From: Sphingobacteriaceae bacterium
GTDB taxonomy: Bacteria > Bacteroidota > Bacteroidia > UBA7662
Assembly (NCBI GenBank): GCA_030682795.1
Contig: JAUXNJ010000047.1
Span: forward strand, 350,845-414,844
Length of the DNA: 64,000 bases
Direction of reading: 5' to 3'
Part shown: piece by piece, positions 46,441 through 55,191 of the stretch
How positions within the stretch are numbered: position 1 is the first letter of the stretch
How the letters are laid out: every line of letters starts with the position of its first letter
Program-made: the position numbers and the translations under genes
Notes under the pieces: generated by a model
Databases searched by the model: none
The model's input: the letters and a program-made list of their open reading frames with translations, nothing else
Told to the model about the DNA's origin: nothing

Positions 46441-46457
46441 GTTGCGCAATTCGCAAC
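46441..46457. repeat. Inverted repeat between topA and the GT2 gene
   Basis: GTTGCG and CGCAAC flank CAATT, a perfect 6-bp inverted repeat in the 150-bp divergent gap. It lies directly upstream of the GT2 -7 element, at a place where an operator could act, but no regulator is known. Confidence 0.4.
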
Positions 46458-46481
46458 GATTTAGGTTTCGCTGAAAATCCC

Positions 46482-46489
46482 TACTTTTG
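46482..46489 (+). promoter_or_regulatory. Probable -7 element of the GT2-GT83 operon
   Basis: TACTTTTG matches TAnnTTTG exactly and lies 16 bp before the ATG of the GT2 gene. A TTTA about 18 bp upstream is a weak -33 candidate. Confidence 0.55.
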
Positions 46490-46505
46490 CGATTATTTTC
46501 ACCTT

Positions 46506-47231
46506 ATGTCTGAGCAGCCCATACAGAAGCTTTCCATCGTCATTCCCGCCTACAATGAAGGCCGGTACATCCACAACATCTTAAACAAGGTTAAAGACGT
46601 TCAATTGCTTGGAAATGTTCAAAAGGAGCTCATTTTAGTGAACGATTGTTCGAAAGACGATACTGAAGAAGCCATTTTAGAATTCATCGCGGCACATCCT
46701 GAAATGGACATGAAGTACTTCAAACACGAAGTTAACAAAGGCAAAGGTGCGGCCCTACACACCGGCATTAGCAAGGCCACAGGTGAGTTTTTGATTATTC
46801 AGGACGCGGATTTAGAGTATGACCCGCAGGAATACAACGACTTGCTCAAGCCGGTACTCGCTGGCATGGCCGATGTAGTATATGGATCCCGCTTTATTGG
46901 TGGTAACCCGCACCGCATCCTCTTCTTTTGGCATACCATTGGCAACAAATTCCTCACTTTTTTGAGCAATATGTTTACCAATCTGAATCTCACTGATATG
47001 GAAACTTGCTACAAATTATTCAGAACCAGCACCATTCAGTCGCTGCCCTTAAAAGAGCACCGTTTTGGCTTTGAACCCGAAGTAACCGCCAAAATTGCGC
47101 GTATTCCCAACATCCGCATTTACGAAGTGGGCATCTCCTATTATGGCCGTACCTATGCCGAGGGCAAAAAAATCAATTGGAAAGACGGTTTTAGGGCCAT
47201 TTATTGCATTCTGAAGTACAACTTATTCTGA
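46506..47231 (+). CDS. GT2 glycosyltransferase, polyprenyl-phosphate sugar synthase type
   Basis: The 241-residue protein is a GT-A fold, family 2 enzyme like dolichyl-phosphate mannosyltransferase (DPM1/ArnC group): [46 protein letters not shown] (metal-binding D-x-D type) and [10 protein letters not shown]. It lacks the C-terminal transmembrane helices of ArnC, so it is a soluble or peripheral enzyme. The likely reaction is transfer of a sugar from a nucleotide sugar to undecaprenyl phosphate on the inner face of the membrane. Its stop overlaps the start of the following membrane glycosyltransferase gene by one base, which strongly suggests they work in sequence. Confidence 0.9.
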   Translation: MSEQPIQKLSIVIPAYNEGRYIHNILNKVKDVQLLGNVQKELILVNDCSKDDTEEAILEFIAAHPEMDMKYFKHEVNKGKGAALHTGISKATGEFLIIQDADLEYDPQEYNDLLKPVLAGMADVVYGSRFIGGNPHRILFFWHTIGNKFLTFLSNMFTNLNLTDMETCYKLFRTSTIQSLPLKEHRFGFEPEVTAKIARIPNIRIYEVGISYYGRTYAEGKKINWKDGFRAIYCILKYNLF

Positions 47232-48856
47232 TGAGCAGCCGCCTCAAGCAATTGCTTTGGGTGCTGCTTCCCTTGGGTTTGCTGGTCGTAGTGGCCGGTA
47301 TGCAGGTGGATGTGATGGAGGTTGATTCCGCGCAATACGCCTCTATTGCCAGAGAAATGCTGCATAATGGCTCCTGGTTGGAGATTTACGAGCACAACCA
47401 GACCTATAATTCCAGAGGATTCCCCGATAAACCCCCACTTGTTTTTTGGACAGGAGCAGCGGGTATGTGGTTATTAGGCGAAAACAACATCGGTTTTAAG
47501 CTTTTTTCGGTGCTAGCTGCCTTGATTGGCATTTATGCTGTGGGCCGCTGGGCACAACTTCTTTATGGAGATGCCGCCAAACTGCCGGCGATGCTTTTTG
47601 CTGGACTCAATGTGGGAATGTTGCTCATGCTGCAAGACATTCGTACCGATACGCTGCTGGTTGGCATGCTGTCGTTAAGCTTGTGGCAGTTCGAAGCCTA
47701 TTTCCGAAATTCCAGTAAAACCGCCTTTGTGGTGGCTTTTGTGGCGCTCGCCTTGGCCATGCTAGCGAAGGGCCCTATTGCGCTGGTAGCAGTTATTGTG
47801 GCATTTGGGGGTGATTTGCTGGTGCGCGGCGATTGGCAGCGGTTGTTTCGTAAAGAATGGCTACTGGGCTTGGGGATTGTATTGTTGCTGCTCAGTCCGA
47901 TGCTGTACGGCCTCTACCACCAGTGGGGCTGGGAAAAAGGCATTAAATATTACTTCTGGACCCAAAGTTTTGGTCGCATTACGGGTGAAAATGTTTGGAA
48001 AAACGACCTGGGTCCACTTTTCTTGGTAGAAACCTATTTGTGGGCCTATTTGCCGTGGGTGCCCTTGATGCTGATGGCTATTTGGGCTGCCATCCAACAA
48101 AAAGCCAAATTTTTTAGGATGAAAGGCGGTTGGGCAGCGCCCATTGGTTTTGTGCTATTGTTCGTGGCCATGTCGACCAGCCAATATAAATTGCCGCATT
48201 ACATTTACATCGTTTGGCCGTTTGCGGCCATTTGGCTCAGCGGTTGGTATGTGCAGCTTTCCAATAAAAAGATTTCTCAACATGTACTCGTCGCCTTTTG
48301 CTCGATACTGTTTGTGATCTCGGCCATAATGCTCTTTTACGTTTCACAGGCTAATATTTGGTTAGCTGGGTTTGTAACCCTGTGTATGGTGCTCCTTGCT
48401 TGGAGATACTGGAAGTCAGAGGATACGGACCTCCAGCTTTTTGGTCCGGCGAGCATGGCCTTCCTATATTTAGGTATGGTGGCTAATTTTTGGTTTTATC
48501 CCATGCTCCTTCAATACCAAGCCTCAAGTGAAGGCGGTAAATGGGTGCAGCAAAACTTAAACGAGCAGACTTGCTATTATTTTGACCTTCAAAACCACAG
48601 TACCCACGCCTTGCACTTTTACAGCAGGCAGGTTATACCGATGCTAAGCAATCTGGACCAACTTCCAACCAACAAACGCACTTACATCTACACCACGCAA
48701 AGTGGCTTAGAGGCAATCCAAGCGTCTGGATTGAACCACAACATCCGCCAAGAACTACCCAGTTTCAAAGTCACTCATTTAAGTGGTCCTTTTCTAAACC
48801 CCGCTACCCGCAAAGAAACCTTAGAAAAGCACTACATCCTATCGGTGAGTCCTTAA
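47231..48856 (+). CDS. ArnT/PMT-like (GT83-type) membrane glycosyltransferase
   Basis: The 541-residue protein is an integral membrane GT-C enzyme with about 12 hydrophobic helices. The first periplasmic loop has MEVDSAQYASIAREML, with the catalytic-type acidic residue of this superfamily, followed by GFPDKPPLVFWT (the conserved KPPL). Such enzymes use a polyprenyl-phosphate sugar as donor and modify lipid A, other lipids or proteins on the outer face. I used the ATG at 47231 inside the GT2 stop (TGATG), not the upstream TTG. The acceptor cannot be told: lipid A decoration and protein O-glycosylation are both known in related systems. Confidence 0.9.
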   Translation: MSSRLKQLLWVLLPLGLLVVVAGMQVDVMEVDSAQYASIAREMLHNGSWLEIYEHNQTYNSRGFPDKPPLVFWTGAAGMWLLGENNIGFKLFSVLAALIGIYAVGRWAQLLYGDAAKLPAMLFAGLNVGMLLMLQDIRTDTLLVGMLSLSLWQFEAYFRNSSKTAFVVAFVALALAMLAKGPIALVAVIVAFGGDLLVRGDWQRLFRKEWLLGLGIVLLLLSPMLYGLYHQWGWEKGIKYYFWTQSFGRITGENVWKNDLGPLFLVETYLWAYLPWVPLMLMAIWAAIQQKAKFFRMKGGWAAPIGFVLLFVAMSTSQYKLPHYIYIVWPFAAIWLSGWYVQLSNKKISQHVLVAFCSILFVISAIMLFYVSQANIWLAGFVTLCMVLLAWRYWKSEDTDLQLFGPASMAFLYLGMVANFWFYPMLLQYQASSEGGKWVQQNLNEQTCYYFDLQNHSTHALHFYSRQVIPMLSNLDQLPTNKRTYIYTTQSGLEAIQASGLNHNIRQELPSFKVTHLSGPFLNPATRKETLEKHYILSVSP

Positions 48857-48861
48857 CTTTG
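48854..48861 (+). promoter_or_regulatory. Probable -7 element close to the cca start
   Basis: TAACTTTG matches TAnnTTTG and ends 8 bp before the cca ATG, overlapping the stop codon of the upstream glycosyltransferase. Transcription starting about 6-8 bp downstream would give a nearly leaderless mRNA. Confidence 0.45.
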
Positions 48862-48869
48862 CGCCTCGC

Positions 48870-50279
48870 ATGCCAAAAAACATTGACCTTCCCCACGAGA
48901 TTTTCGCTCCCATCCAAAAGCTGGCAGCCGAGCGCAATACCGCTTGTTATGCGGTGGGAGGCTATGTACGCGACTTGCTGTTGGGCAGATCCAACAAAGA
49001 CATCGATGTTTTGGTGATTGGTGGCGGCATAGACTTCGCCCAAGCCCTCAGCACAAAGTTGCCAGGAAAGCCTCATGTGTCTATCTTCAAAAGTTATGGC
49101 ACAGCCATGATTCGCTTGCCCGATTTAGAATTGGAGTTTGTAGGCGCCCGCAAGGAGTCCTACCGCCATGATTCGCGCAAACCCCTTGTAGAAGATGGCA
49201 GTTTGGAGGATGATTTGGCGCGGCGCGACTTCACGATCAATGCCATGGCGGTAGAATTATACCCCAATTACGGCACGCTCGTTGATTTGTATCAAGGAGA
49301 AACCGACTTGGAAAACCGCCGATTGGTAACGCCCCTCGAGCCCAACATCACCTTCAGCGACGATCCGCTACGCATGATGCGGGCCATCAGATTTGCCACC
49401 CAGCTGCAGTTCACCATTGATCCGGTAACCCTGCGCGCCATCAAAGCCAATGCCGATCGGCTCGAAATTGTGTCGATGGAGCGCATCACCGACGAACTCA
49501 ACAAAATCATTTTGGCTCCAAAGCCCAGCATTGGTTTTCGTTTGCTGTTTGATACGGGCATCTTACACCTCATTTTTCCTGAAATGGCGGCGCTCCAAGG
49601 CGTGAAAACCATTGATGGGTTATCGCATAAGGACAATTTTTACCATACGCTCAAGGTGCTCGACAACATTTCGGGCTACACCGACGATTTGTGGTTACGC
49701 TGGTCGGCCATCCTGCACGACATCGCCAAGCCTCCTACCCAGCGTTTTGAGCCCAAAATCGGCTGGACCTTCCATGGGCACGAAGAACTCGGCGCCAAAA
49801 TGGTTCCGAAAATTTTCCGCCGGCTCAAACTCCCGCTGCATGAAGAGATGCGTCGCGTTCAAAAGCTTGTGAAGCTGCATTTGCGGCCCATTGCACTCAC
49901 CAAAACGGTCGTTACAGATTCGGCGGTTCGCCGCTTGATTTTCGAGGTTGGAGAAGACATTGATGCGCTCATGAAACTGTGTAGAGCCGACATCACCTCA
50001 AAAAATGAATTAAAAGTTCGGAGGTATTTACAAAACTTCGTTATTTTAGAGGAGAAACTACAAGCAGTTGTGGAGTCTGACCGGGTGCGCCTCTGGCAAC
50101 CCCCCATTACCGGCGACGACATCATGAACTACTTCGGTATCAGTGCAGGTAGAGAAGTTGGCATCATCAAAAACACCATTAAAGATGCCATTCTCGAAGG
50201 TGAAATAGAAAATGATAAAACCCAAGCTTGGGACTTAATGATTAAAAAAGGAAAAGAATTAGGGTTGACGCAATCTTAA
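48870..50279 (+). CDS. CCA tRNA nucleotidyltransferase (or related tRNA nucleotidyltransferase) with HD domain
   Basis: The 469-residue protein has the class II nucleotidyltransferase head (YAVGGYVRDLLLGRSNKDIDVLVIG, with the G-G and D-x-D catalytic motif), DLARRDFTINAMAVEL, and ITFSDDPLRMMRAIRFATQL with the RNA-binding DD/ERxxxE-like VSMERITDELNKI. A C-terminal HD domain follows (WSAILHDIAKPPTQRF, HEELGAKM). It adds or repairs the 3'-CCA end of tRNA. Full CCA-adding and A-adding or poly(A) activities cannot be separated by eye, but as a single such enzyme with an HD domain it is probably CCA-adding. It is followed at 34 bp by a PRiA4-ORF3-like gene and then miaA and rsmE. Confidence 0.9.
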   Translation: MPKNIDLPHEIFAPIQKLAAERNTACYAVGGYVRDLLLGRSNKDIDVLVIGGGIDFAQALSTKLPGKPHVSIFKSYGTAMIRLPDLELEFVGARKESYRHDSRKPLVEDGSLEDDLARRDFTINAMAVELYPNYGTLVDLYQGETDLENRRLVTPLEPNITFSDDPLRMMRAIRFATQLQFTIDPVTLRAIKANADRLEIVSMERITDELNKIILAPKPSIGFRLLFDTGILHLIFPEMAALQGVKTIDGLSHKDNFYHTLKVLDNISGYTDDLWLRWSAILHDIAKPPTQRFEPKIGWTFHGHEELGAKMVPKIFRRLKLPLHEEMRRVQKLVKLHLRPIALTKTVVTDSAVRRLIFEVGEDIDALMKLCRADITSKNELKVRRYLQNFVILEEKLQAVVESDRVRLWQPPITGDDIMNYFGISAGREVGIIKNTIKDAILEGEIENDKTQAWDLMIKKGKELGLTQS

Positions 50280-50294
50280 TTGTTCCTATTTTTG
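50264..50294 (+). promoter_or_regulatory. Promoter of the PRiA4-ORF3-like gene
   Basis: GTTG at 50264-50267 and TATTTTTG at 50287-50294 are separated by 19 bp; the -7 box is perfect and lies 19 bp before the ATG. The -33 half lies inside the end of cca. Confidence 0.55.
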
Positions 50295-50313
50295 GCGCAA
50301 AATCAGATAAAAT

Positions 50314-51030
50314 ATGGCCATATACCGCTTTCATGTCGAGATTGAAGACTACGAAGGAATCAGCAGAGAAATTGATGTAAAATCGACCCAAACGTTCGAA
50401 GATTTACACTATGCCATTCTTCGTGCCTACGGTTTTGATTTGAAGCACCCTGCCTCCTTCTTCTATAGCGACGATTTGTGGCATATGGAAGATGAAATTG
50501 CTTTCAAAGACATGCAATACAGCGTGATCAACAATCCGATGCCGATGAACAAAACGCGCATCAGCGATTACATTGATGATCCGCACCAGCGCTTTTTGTA
50601 TGTATACCAGTCGGACGAAGGTTGGGCTTTTTTGGTAGAGCTATACAAAATTGATACTGGCAATGGGGACGGCGGAACGTATCCGCGGATGGTTAAATCT
50701 GTTGGAGAAGCCCCTAAGCAATATCCAGTTAAAACCATCATCAAACCGAAAGCCGACGAAAAATCAGCTCCGCTGTTAGATGTTTTGGAAGATGATGGCG
50801 AAGAGGCTGCAGATGAATTAGTGGTGTTCGAATCACTCGAAGCTGGAACTAAAAGCGGCAAGGCAGCCGACATTGACCTCGATTTAAGCATCGATGAGGA
50901 TGATGATTTGGGCAGCGACGAGGACGAAGAGGACGAACTGGACGATGAAGAGGATGCCGATGACGACGATGATTTTGGTGGCGGCGGTCGCAAAGGTCGC
51001 GGCAATAACTACGACGATGACGATTACTAA
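50314..51030 (+). CDS. PRiA4 ORF-3-like protein with a long acidic tail
   Basis: The 238-residue protein has an N-terminal part (YRFHVEIEDYEGISREIDVK, then TFEDLHYAILRAYGFDLKHP and SFFYSDDLW) that fits the plasmid pRiA4b ORF-3-like family, a small fold whose function is not established. From about residue 165 to the end it becomes intensely acidic, with runs of Asp and Glu, and closes with a Gly/Arg patch (GGGGRKGRG) before YDDDDY. Such tails often bind basic proteins or RNA-protein surfaces. It is flanked by cca and miaA, so an RNA-related role is suggested by position only. It has its own promoter and terminator. Confidence 0.8.
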   Translation: MAIYRFHVEIEDYEGISREIDVKSTQTFEDLHYAILRAYGFDLKHPASFFYSDDLWHMEDEIAFKDMQYSVINNPMPMNKTRISDYIDDPHQRFLYVYQSDEGWAFLVELYKIDTGNGDGGTYPRMVKSVGEAPKQYPVKTIIKPKADEKSAPLLDVLEDDGEEAADELVVFESLEAGTKSGKAADIDLDLSIDEDDDLGSDEDEEDELDDEEDADDDDDFGGGGRKGRGNNYDDDDY

Positions 51031-51035
51031 AAACG

Positions 51036-51059
51036 AGCCGGGGTTTTCCCGGCTTTTTT
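51036..51059 (+). terminator. Terminator of the PRiA4-ORF3-like gene
   Basis: AGCCGGG-GTTTT-CCCGGCT with six T following gives a 7-bp GC-rich stem six bases after the stop. It separates this gene from miaA, which begins 12 bp later, so miaA likely uses read-through or a promoter inside this region. Confidence 0.85.
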
Positions 51060-51070
51060 AATGCGAATGG

Positions 51071-51988
51071 ATGTCTGCTAAACCCTTACTGGTGATGGTG
51101 GTAGGCCCAACGGCCAGCGGTAAAACGGCTTTGGCCATTACCTTGGCGCAAGCTTTATCTACCGAAATCATCTCTTTTGATTCGCGACAATTTTACAGAG
51201 AGCTGCTAATTGGTGCCGCCATTCCCAGCGCTGAAGAACTGGAACAAGTGAAGCATCATTTTATAGCCGACCGCTCCTTCAACGAACACCTGAGTGCAGG
51301 GGCCTTTGAAAGGGAGAGCAACGAGCGATTGGCTACGCTTTTCCAAACCAAAAAGGTGGTGGTGGCTGTTGGAGGCTCTGGTCTGTTTGCCCAAGCCATG
51401 GTGGACGGCTTTGACGACATTGTGGTGAAAAATGAAGCTTCTAGAGCGCACTGGCGGCAGCAATTCGAAGCAAACGGACTCGCGCCCCTCCAAGAGTCCT
51501 TGCTGGCCAGAGATCCAGCGTATGCCACGCAGGTTGACATGCAGAACCACCAGCGCCTCATTCGTGCCCTAGAAGTAATCGACAGCACCGGTCAGCCTTA
51601 CAGTCATTTTCGTTTGCGCACCAAAAAAAATCGGCCATATCGTACCCTGTGGCTAGGCATCGACCTTGAGCGGAGCCTGTTGCATGAGCGCATCGACCAG
51701 CGGGTTTTGCAGATGATAGAGGCCGGTTTAGAAGCCGAAGCCCGCTCCCTTTACCCCTTTCGCGCTGCAGAAAGCCTCATTACGGTTGGTTACCGCGAAT
51801 TATTTGCTCACTTTGGTGGCGAATACCCGCTCGAAGAAGCTGTCCGTCTGATTCAGCGCAATACCCGCCACTTTGCTCGGCGACAGCTCACTTGGTTCCG
51901 AAAAAACGAACAAATCCATTGGTTTGAGCCCCAACAGCAGGAGCAGATGTTGGAATTGATACGTAGTTTTGAGTCGCAAGCAAGCTGA
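51071..51988 (+). CDS. miaA: tRNA dimethylallyltransferase
   Basis: The 305-residue enzyme adds dimethylallyl to N6 of A37 in tRNAs reading UNN codons. It shows the P-loop VVGPTASGKTALAI, the catalytic DSRQFYREL (Asp/Ser/Arg), VGGSGLFAQAMVDG, HQRLIRALEVIDSTG, and RRQLTWFRKN near the C-terminus. In most MiaA the motif is VGGTGLY; here it is VGGSGLF, still close. The start ATG gives MSAKPLLVMVVGP. Its stop overlaps the rsmE start by one base. Confidence 0.95.
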   Translation: MSAKPLLVMVVGPTASGKTALAITLAQALSTEIISFDSRQFYRELLIGAAIPSAEELEQVKHHFIADRSFNEHLSAGAFERESNERLATLFQTKKVVVAVGGSGLFAQAMVDGFDDIVVKNEASRAHWRQQFEANGLAPLQESLLARDPAYATQVDMQNHQRLIRALEVIDSTGQPYSHFRLRTKKNRPYRTLWLGIDLERSLLHERIDQRVLQMIEAGLEAEARSLYPFRAAESLITVGYRELFAHFGGEYPLEEAVRLIQRNTRHFARRQLTWFRKNEQIHWFEPQQQEQMLELIRSFESQAS

Positions 51989-52701
51989 TGGAATATTATT
52001 ATCAAGAGCAACTGCCTGAATCGGGCCGTTTTTTACTAGAAGTTGACGAGGCCTTTCATGCCGTAAAAACACGGCGCCGGAAGGTGGGCGATCATATTCA
52101 CCTTACCAATGGCAAAGGAGCAGTTGCGGAAGTGAAACTTACCCAAGCTGATGCACGTAAGTGTGAAGTAGAAATGCTGCATTATACCATTGAAAAGCCT
52201 TTTGAACCGCTATTCAAGCTGGCAGTCTCTCCCCTCAAGCAAGAAGCCCGCTTTGAGTGGCTCATCGAAAAAGCTGTTGAAATGGGCGTAAGCGACATCA
52301 TTCCTTTGCAATGTGAACGCACCGAAAAGGTACATCTGAAATTCCCGCGGCTCGAAAGACTGATGATTGCAGCCATGAAGCAGTCATTGAAAGCTTTTTT
52401 ACCTAGGCTCCACCCCGTAACAAGCTTCAAGACTTTAAGTGCAGGCTTCGATCAACAGCATTTTCTGGCGCACTGCTTACCAAGCCCCAAAACCCTCCTT
52501 TTACCAAGCAATATCCATTCAGGAGCTACTTTATTAATTGGTCCAGAAGGTGACTTCAGTGAAACTGAAATAGAAACAGCCCTAAAATTAGGCGTTCAAG
52601 CCATATCTTTGGGAGAAGCACGTTTAAGAACCGAAACGGCTGCTTTGGTGGCTTTAGGACAAGCTCACCACGCCTACCAAATCAAAAACAGAAATGATTA
52701 A
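51988..52701 (+). CDS. rsmE: 16S rRNA m3U1498 methyltransferase
   Basis: The 237-residue SPOUT protein methylates N3 of U1498 in 16S rRNA. N-terminal PUA-like part: HAVKTRRRKVGDHIHLTNGKG (about residues 24-45, here given in part); C-terminal knot: LLIGPEGDFSETEIE, SLGEARLRTETAALVAL. EWLIEKAVEMGVSDIIP is the usual mid motif. It begins within the miaA stop and overlaps the following secreted-protein gene by 8 bp, so three genes are coupled in tight succession. Confidence 0.94.
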   Translation: MEYYYQEQLPESGRFLLEVDEAFHAVKTRRRKVGDHIHLTNGKGAVAEVKLTQADARKCEVEMLHYTIEKPFEPLFKLAVSPLKQEARFEWLIEKAVEMGVSDIIPLQCERTEKVHLKFPRLERLMIAAMKQSLKAFLPRLHPVTSFKTLSAGFDQQHFLAHCLPSPKTLLLPSNIHSGATLLIGPEGDFSETEIETALKLGVQAISLGEARLRTETAALVALGQAHHAYQIKNRND

Positions 52702-53356
52702 AAAATATACCTTATTACTTATAGCAACTTTTGGGCTTACGCTGGCTGTTAATGCACAGTCTTACCCCTACAAAATTGCCAAGCTTAAGTATCGAGGGGG
52801 TGGCGACTGGTATGCAAACCCTACCTCTCTTCCCAATTTGATCAAATTTGTGAACAAAGAACTCGGCACCAACATCGACCCGCAGGAAGCCGTGGTAGAT
52901 GTGGCTAGTCCCGAGTTGTTCCGTTACCCCTTCGTACACATGACAGGCCACGGCAATGTGGTTTTTTCGCGTGAAGACGCTGAAAATCTTCGTAATTACC
53001 TTACCTCAGGTGGCTTTTTACACATCGACGATAACTACGGTATGGATCCATTCATCCGTACCGAAATCAAAAAGGTATTTCCGGATGCCAACTGGGTAGA
53101 ACTTCCTTTTAACCATCCTATTTACCAGCAAAAATTCAAGTTTAGCAGTGGTTTGCCTAAAATTCACGAGCATGATGGCAAGCCTGCACAAGGTTTCGGC
53201 ATCTTTCACAATGGCAAACTTGTGGTTTTTTACACCTATGAGTGCGATTTAGGCAATGGCTGGGAAGATGAAGAAGTGCATAATGACCCCAAAGAAGTAC
53301 GTTTAAAAGCATTGCAGATGGGAGCCAACATGCTGCAGTACGTTTTTCTCAACTAA
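52694..53356 (+). CDS. DUF4159 family secreted protein
   Basis: The 220-residue product has a signal peptide (MIKKYTLLLIATFGLTLAVNAQ) and matches the DUF4159 family: AKLKYRGGGDWYANPTSLPN at the start, FVHMTGHGNVVFSREDAENL, and GGFLHIDDNYGMDPFIR. The fold resembles a glutamine-amidotransferase-like domain without obvious catalytic residues. Its role is not known. In other bacteria DUF4159 proteins often accompany MoxR/DUF58/BatA-type clusters, but that context is absent here. It overlaps rsmE by 8 bp and probably ends the miaA-rsmE run. Confidence 0.87.
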   Translation: MIKKYTLLLIATFGLTLAVNAQSYPYKIAKLKYRGGGDWYANPTSLPNLIKFVNKELGTNIDPQEAVVDVASPELFRYPFVHMTGHGNVVFSREDAENLRNYLTSGGFLHIDDNYGMDPFIRTEIKKVFPDANWVELPFNHPIYQQKFKFSSGLPKIHEHDGKPAQGFGIFHNGKLVVFYTYECDLGNGWEDEEVHNDPKEVRLKALQMGANMLQYVFLN

Positions 53357-53374
53357 AATAGAAAATCGCTAGGC

Positions 53375-54403
53375 TTATTTAGACAGCTTTCGGCCCTGTT
53401 TAGCTATGGCTTTCACCAAGGCTGGACCCGCATACACAAAACCTGTGTAGAGCTGAACCAAACTGGCACCAGCTTCAAATTTCGCTTGTGCATCGGCGGC
53501 TGTCATAACGCCTCCTACCCCAATAATCGGAAAGCGACCAGCGGCTTTGCTTTGCAATTGCCTTAAAAGTCGGGTCGAAGGCTCAAAAGCAGGCTTTCCA
53601 CTGAGTCCCCCAGCACCAATGGCTTCAATGGTGGCTGCATCACTGCGCAAGTCTGCCCTCGAAATGGTGGTATTGGTTGCCACAACACCTTGAATTTGCG
53701 AAGCAACCACAATATCAACGATGTCATCGACCTGGCCCTCGGTTAAATCTGGGGCAATTTTGAGGAAGATGGGCTTGGGCTGTGCTTTAGCGGCGTTCAA
53801 CGCTTGCAAACGCATCAAAAGGGCTGTTAAAGGCTCTTTTTCCTGCAATTCACGCAGATTGGGGGTATTGGGCGAGCTCACATTTACGGTAAAATAGTCG
53901 ACGTAGGGATGCAGCTTTTCAAAGCAAATCTCATAGTCTTGGGCCGCCAATTCGTTTGGAGTAACCTTATTCTTGCCAATATTACCACCAATTACCAAGC
54001 CTTTAGGTCGGTTTTTGAGCTTCTCCACGGCATAGTCCACCCCTTTATTGTTAAATCCTAGCCTGTTGATCAGCGCTTGGTCTACTGGCAAACGAAACAA
54101 TCGTGGCTGGTCGTTGCCAGGCTGTGGCAAAGGTGTAACAGTACCAATTTCCATGTGACCAAAGCCCAGGGCCTTAAATACGTCCATAAAACGGGCATCT
54201 TTATCAAAACCCGCAGCTAGTCCCACGCGGTTCGGAAAGCGTATGCCAGCCACTTCCACTGGATCCTTTACCCGGCGGTACAGCAGCTTAAAAATCCATG
54301 CGGTAAGCAAAAACCTGCAAAAAAACTGCAGCAGATGCATGGTTACATAATGGGCACGCTCGGGTGGGAGCATAAAAAGAATGGAACGGATGAGTTTAAA
54401 CAT
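53375..54403 (-). CDS. pyrD: Dihydroorotate dehydrogenase (quinone), class 2
   Basis: The 342-residue flavoenzyme oxidises dihydroorotate to orotate in pyrimidine synthesis, passing electrons to membrane quinone. The N-terminal helix ([18 protein letters not shown]) is the membrane-binding part typical of class 2. [60 protein letters not shown] (catalytic Ser) and [12 protein letters not shown] are all present. The start overlaps the mnmD stop by 8 bp, so both are read together. Confidence 0.95.
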   Translation of the reverse strand: MFKLIRSILFMLPPERAHYVTMHLLQFFCRFLLTAWIFKLLYRRVKDPVEVAGIRFPNRVGLAAGFDKDARFMDVFKALGFGHMEIGTVTPLPQPGNDQPRLFRLPVDQALINRLGFNNKGVDYAVEKLKNRPKGLVIGGNIGKNKVTPNELAAQDYEICFEKLHPYVDYFTVNVSSPNTPNLRELQEKEPLTALLMRLQALNAAKAQPKPIFLKIAPDLTEGQVDDIVDIVVASQIQGVVATNTTISRADLRSDAATIEAIGAGGLSGKPAFEPSTRLLRQLQSKAAGRFPIIGVGGVMTAADAQAKFEAGASLVQLYTGFVYAGPALVKAIAKQGRKLSK

Positions 54404-55085
54404 GTTTTGGTTTGGTTATGCGCATCATTTCGCGCTTTCCTGGAGGTCCAGCTAATTTTTCGGCTTGTAAACCCAGCGCAATAAACTGCCTGCGGATGTA
54501 GCCACGGATGCAATAGGTAACCAGCACCCCGCCGGGGGCCAGCAAAGATGCTACTTTGGCGATACTCGCTTCATCCCACATATCGGCCTGACTGCTGGGT
54601 GAAAAGGCATCGTAAAAAATGAGGTCAAATGCTCGATCACTTTCAAAATCCAACAATGCTTTTTGAACGATGTTCGCCTCAAATAACGGGGTTTTCCAGC
54701 ACTCCCCTGCTAAAAGCTTAGGATAGGAAGTTGCGTAACTTGCAAACAAATCTCTTCCAACAAAACCCCCATAATTTAGCATATTTTGTACTTCAGGATC
54801 AATAGGATAAGGCTCTAAACCTGAATAAACAATTGAAGTATTTTGCTGAGCAGCAAATTGTGCAGCCAGTAGCAAATTTAGCCCTGTCCCTACTCCCACT
54901 TCTAACAAACGGATGTTGTTGGGAGGACTAAGCAATGATTTCAATCCAGCATCCACAAATACATGCACCGATTCGGTATAAGCGCCAAAAATGCTGTGGT
55001 AGTGCTCACCGGTGGTTTCATTGCGAAGACTGTGGGAGCCGTCGTGGGTTAGCACCAAAGTGGTATGAGCAAGAGTTGGAATCAC
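54396..55085 (-). CDS. mnmD: tRNA 5-methylaminomethyl-2-thiouridine methyltransferase (MnmD)
   Basis: The 229-residue protein corresponds to the methyltransferase half of MnmC, which completes the mnm5s2U34 wobble base in tRNA using S-adenosylmethionine. It has [17 protein letters not shown] near the N-terminus, the SAM site [35 protein letters not shown] (catalytic Asp-Ala-Phe motif) and [13 protein letters not shown]. The FAD-dependent half is missing, as usual for stand-alone MnmD. The start codon appears to be GTG. It is upstream of pyrD and divergent from rarA. Confidence 0.9.
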   Translation of the reverse strand: MIPTLAHTTLVLTHDGSHSLRNETTGEHYHSIFGAYTESVHVFVDAGLKSLLSPPNNIRLLEVGVGTGLNLLLAAQFAAQQNTSIVYSGLEPYPIDPEVQNMLNYGGFVGRDLFASYATSYPKLLAGECWKTPLFEANIVQKALLDFESDRAFDLIFYDAFSPSSQADMWDEASIAKVASLLAPGGVLVTYCIRGYIRRQFIALGLQAEKLAGPPGKREMMRITKPKHV

Positions 55086-55177
55086 GCTGCAAATTTACGT
55101 TAAGTTTTAGGCTTGCATCAACCTTTTTACGCTTTTACAATTGTGTGAGCAAATGCTGCTTAATGCGGGAGGAATGG

Positions 55178-55185
55178 TATTTTTG
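55178..55185 (+). promoter_or_regulatory. -7 element almost touching the rarA start
   Basis: TATTTTTG is a perfect TAnnTTTG ending 6 bp before the rarA ATG. If transcription starts at the usual distance, the mRNA begins at or next to the start codon. Confidence 0.5.
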
Positions 55186-55191
55186 TAAAAC

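Noticed and set aside
50568..51005. Serine-rich minus-strand frame opposite the acidic tail
   Set aside because: The Ser runs are the reverse complement of GAT/GAC and GAA/GAG repeats of the acidic protein, so it is an artefact.
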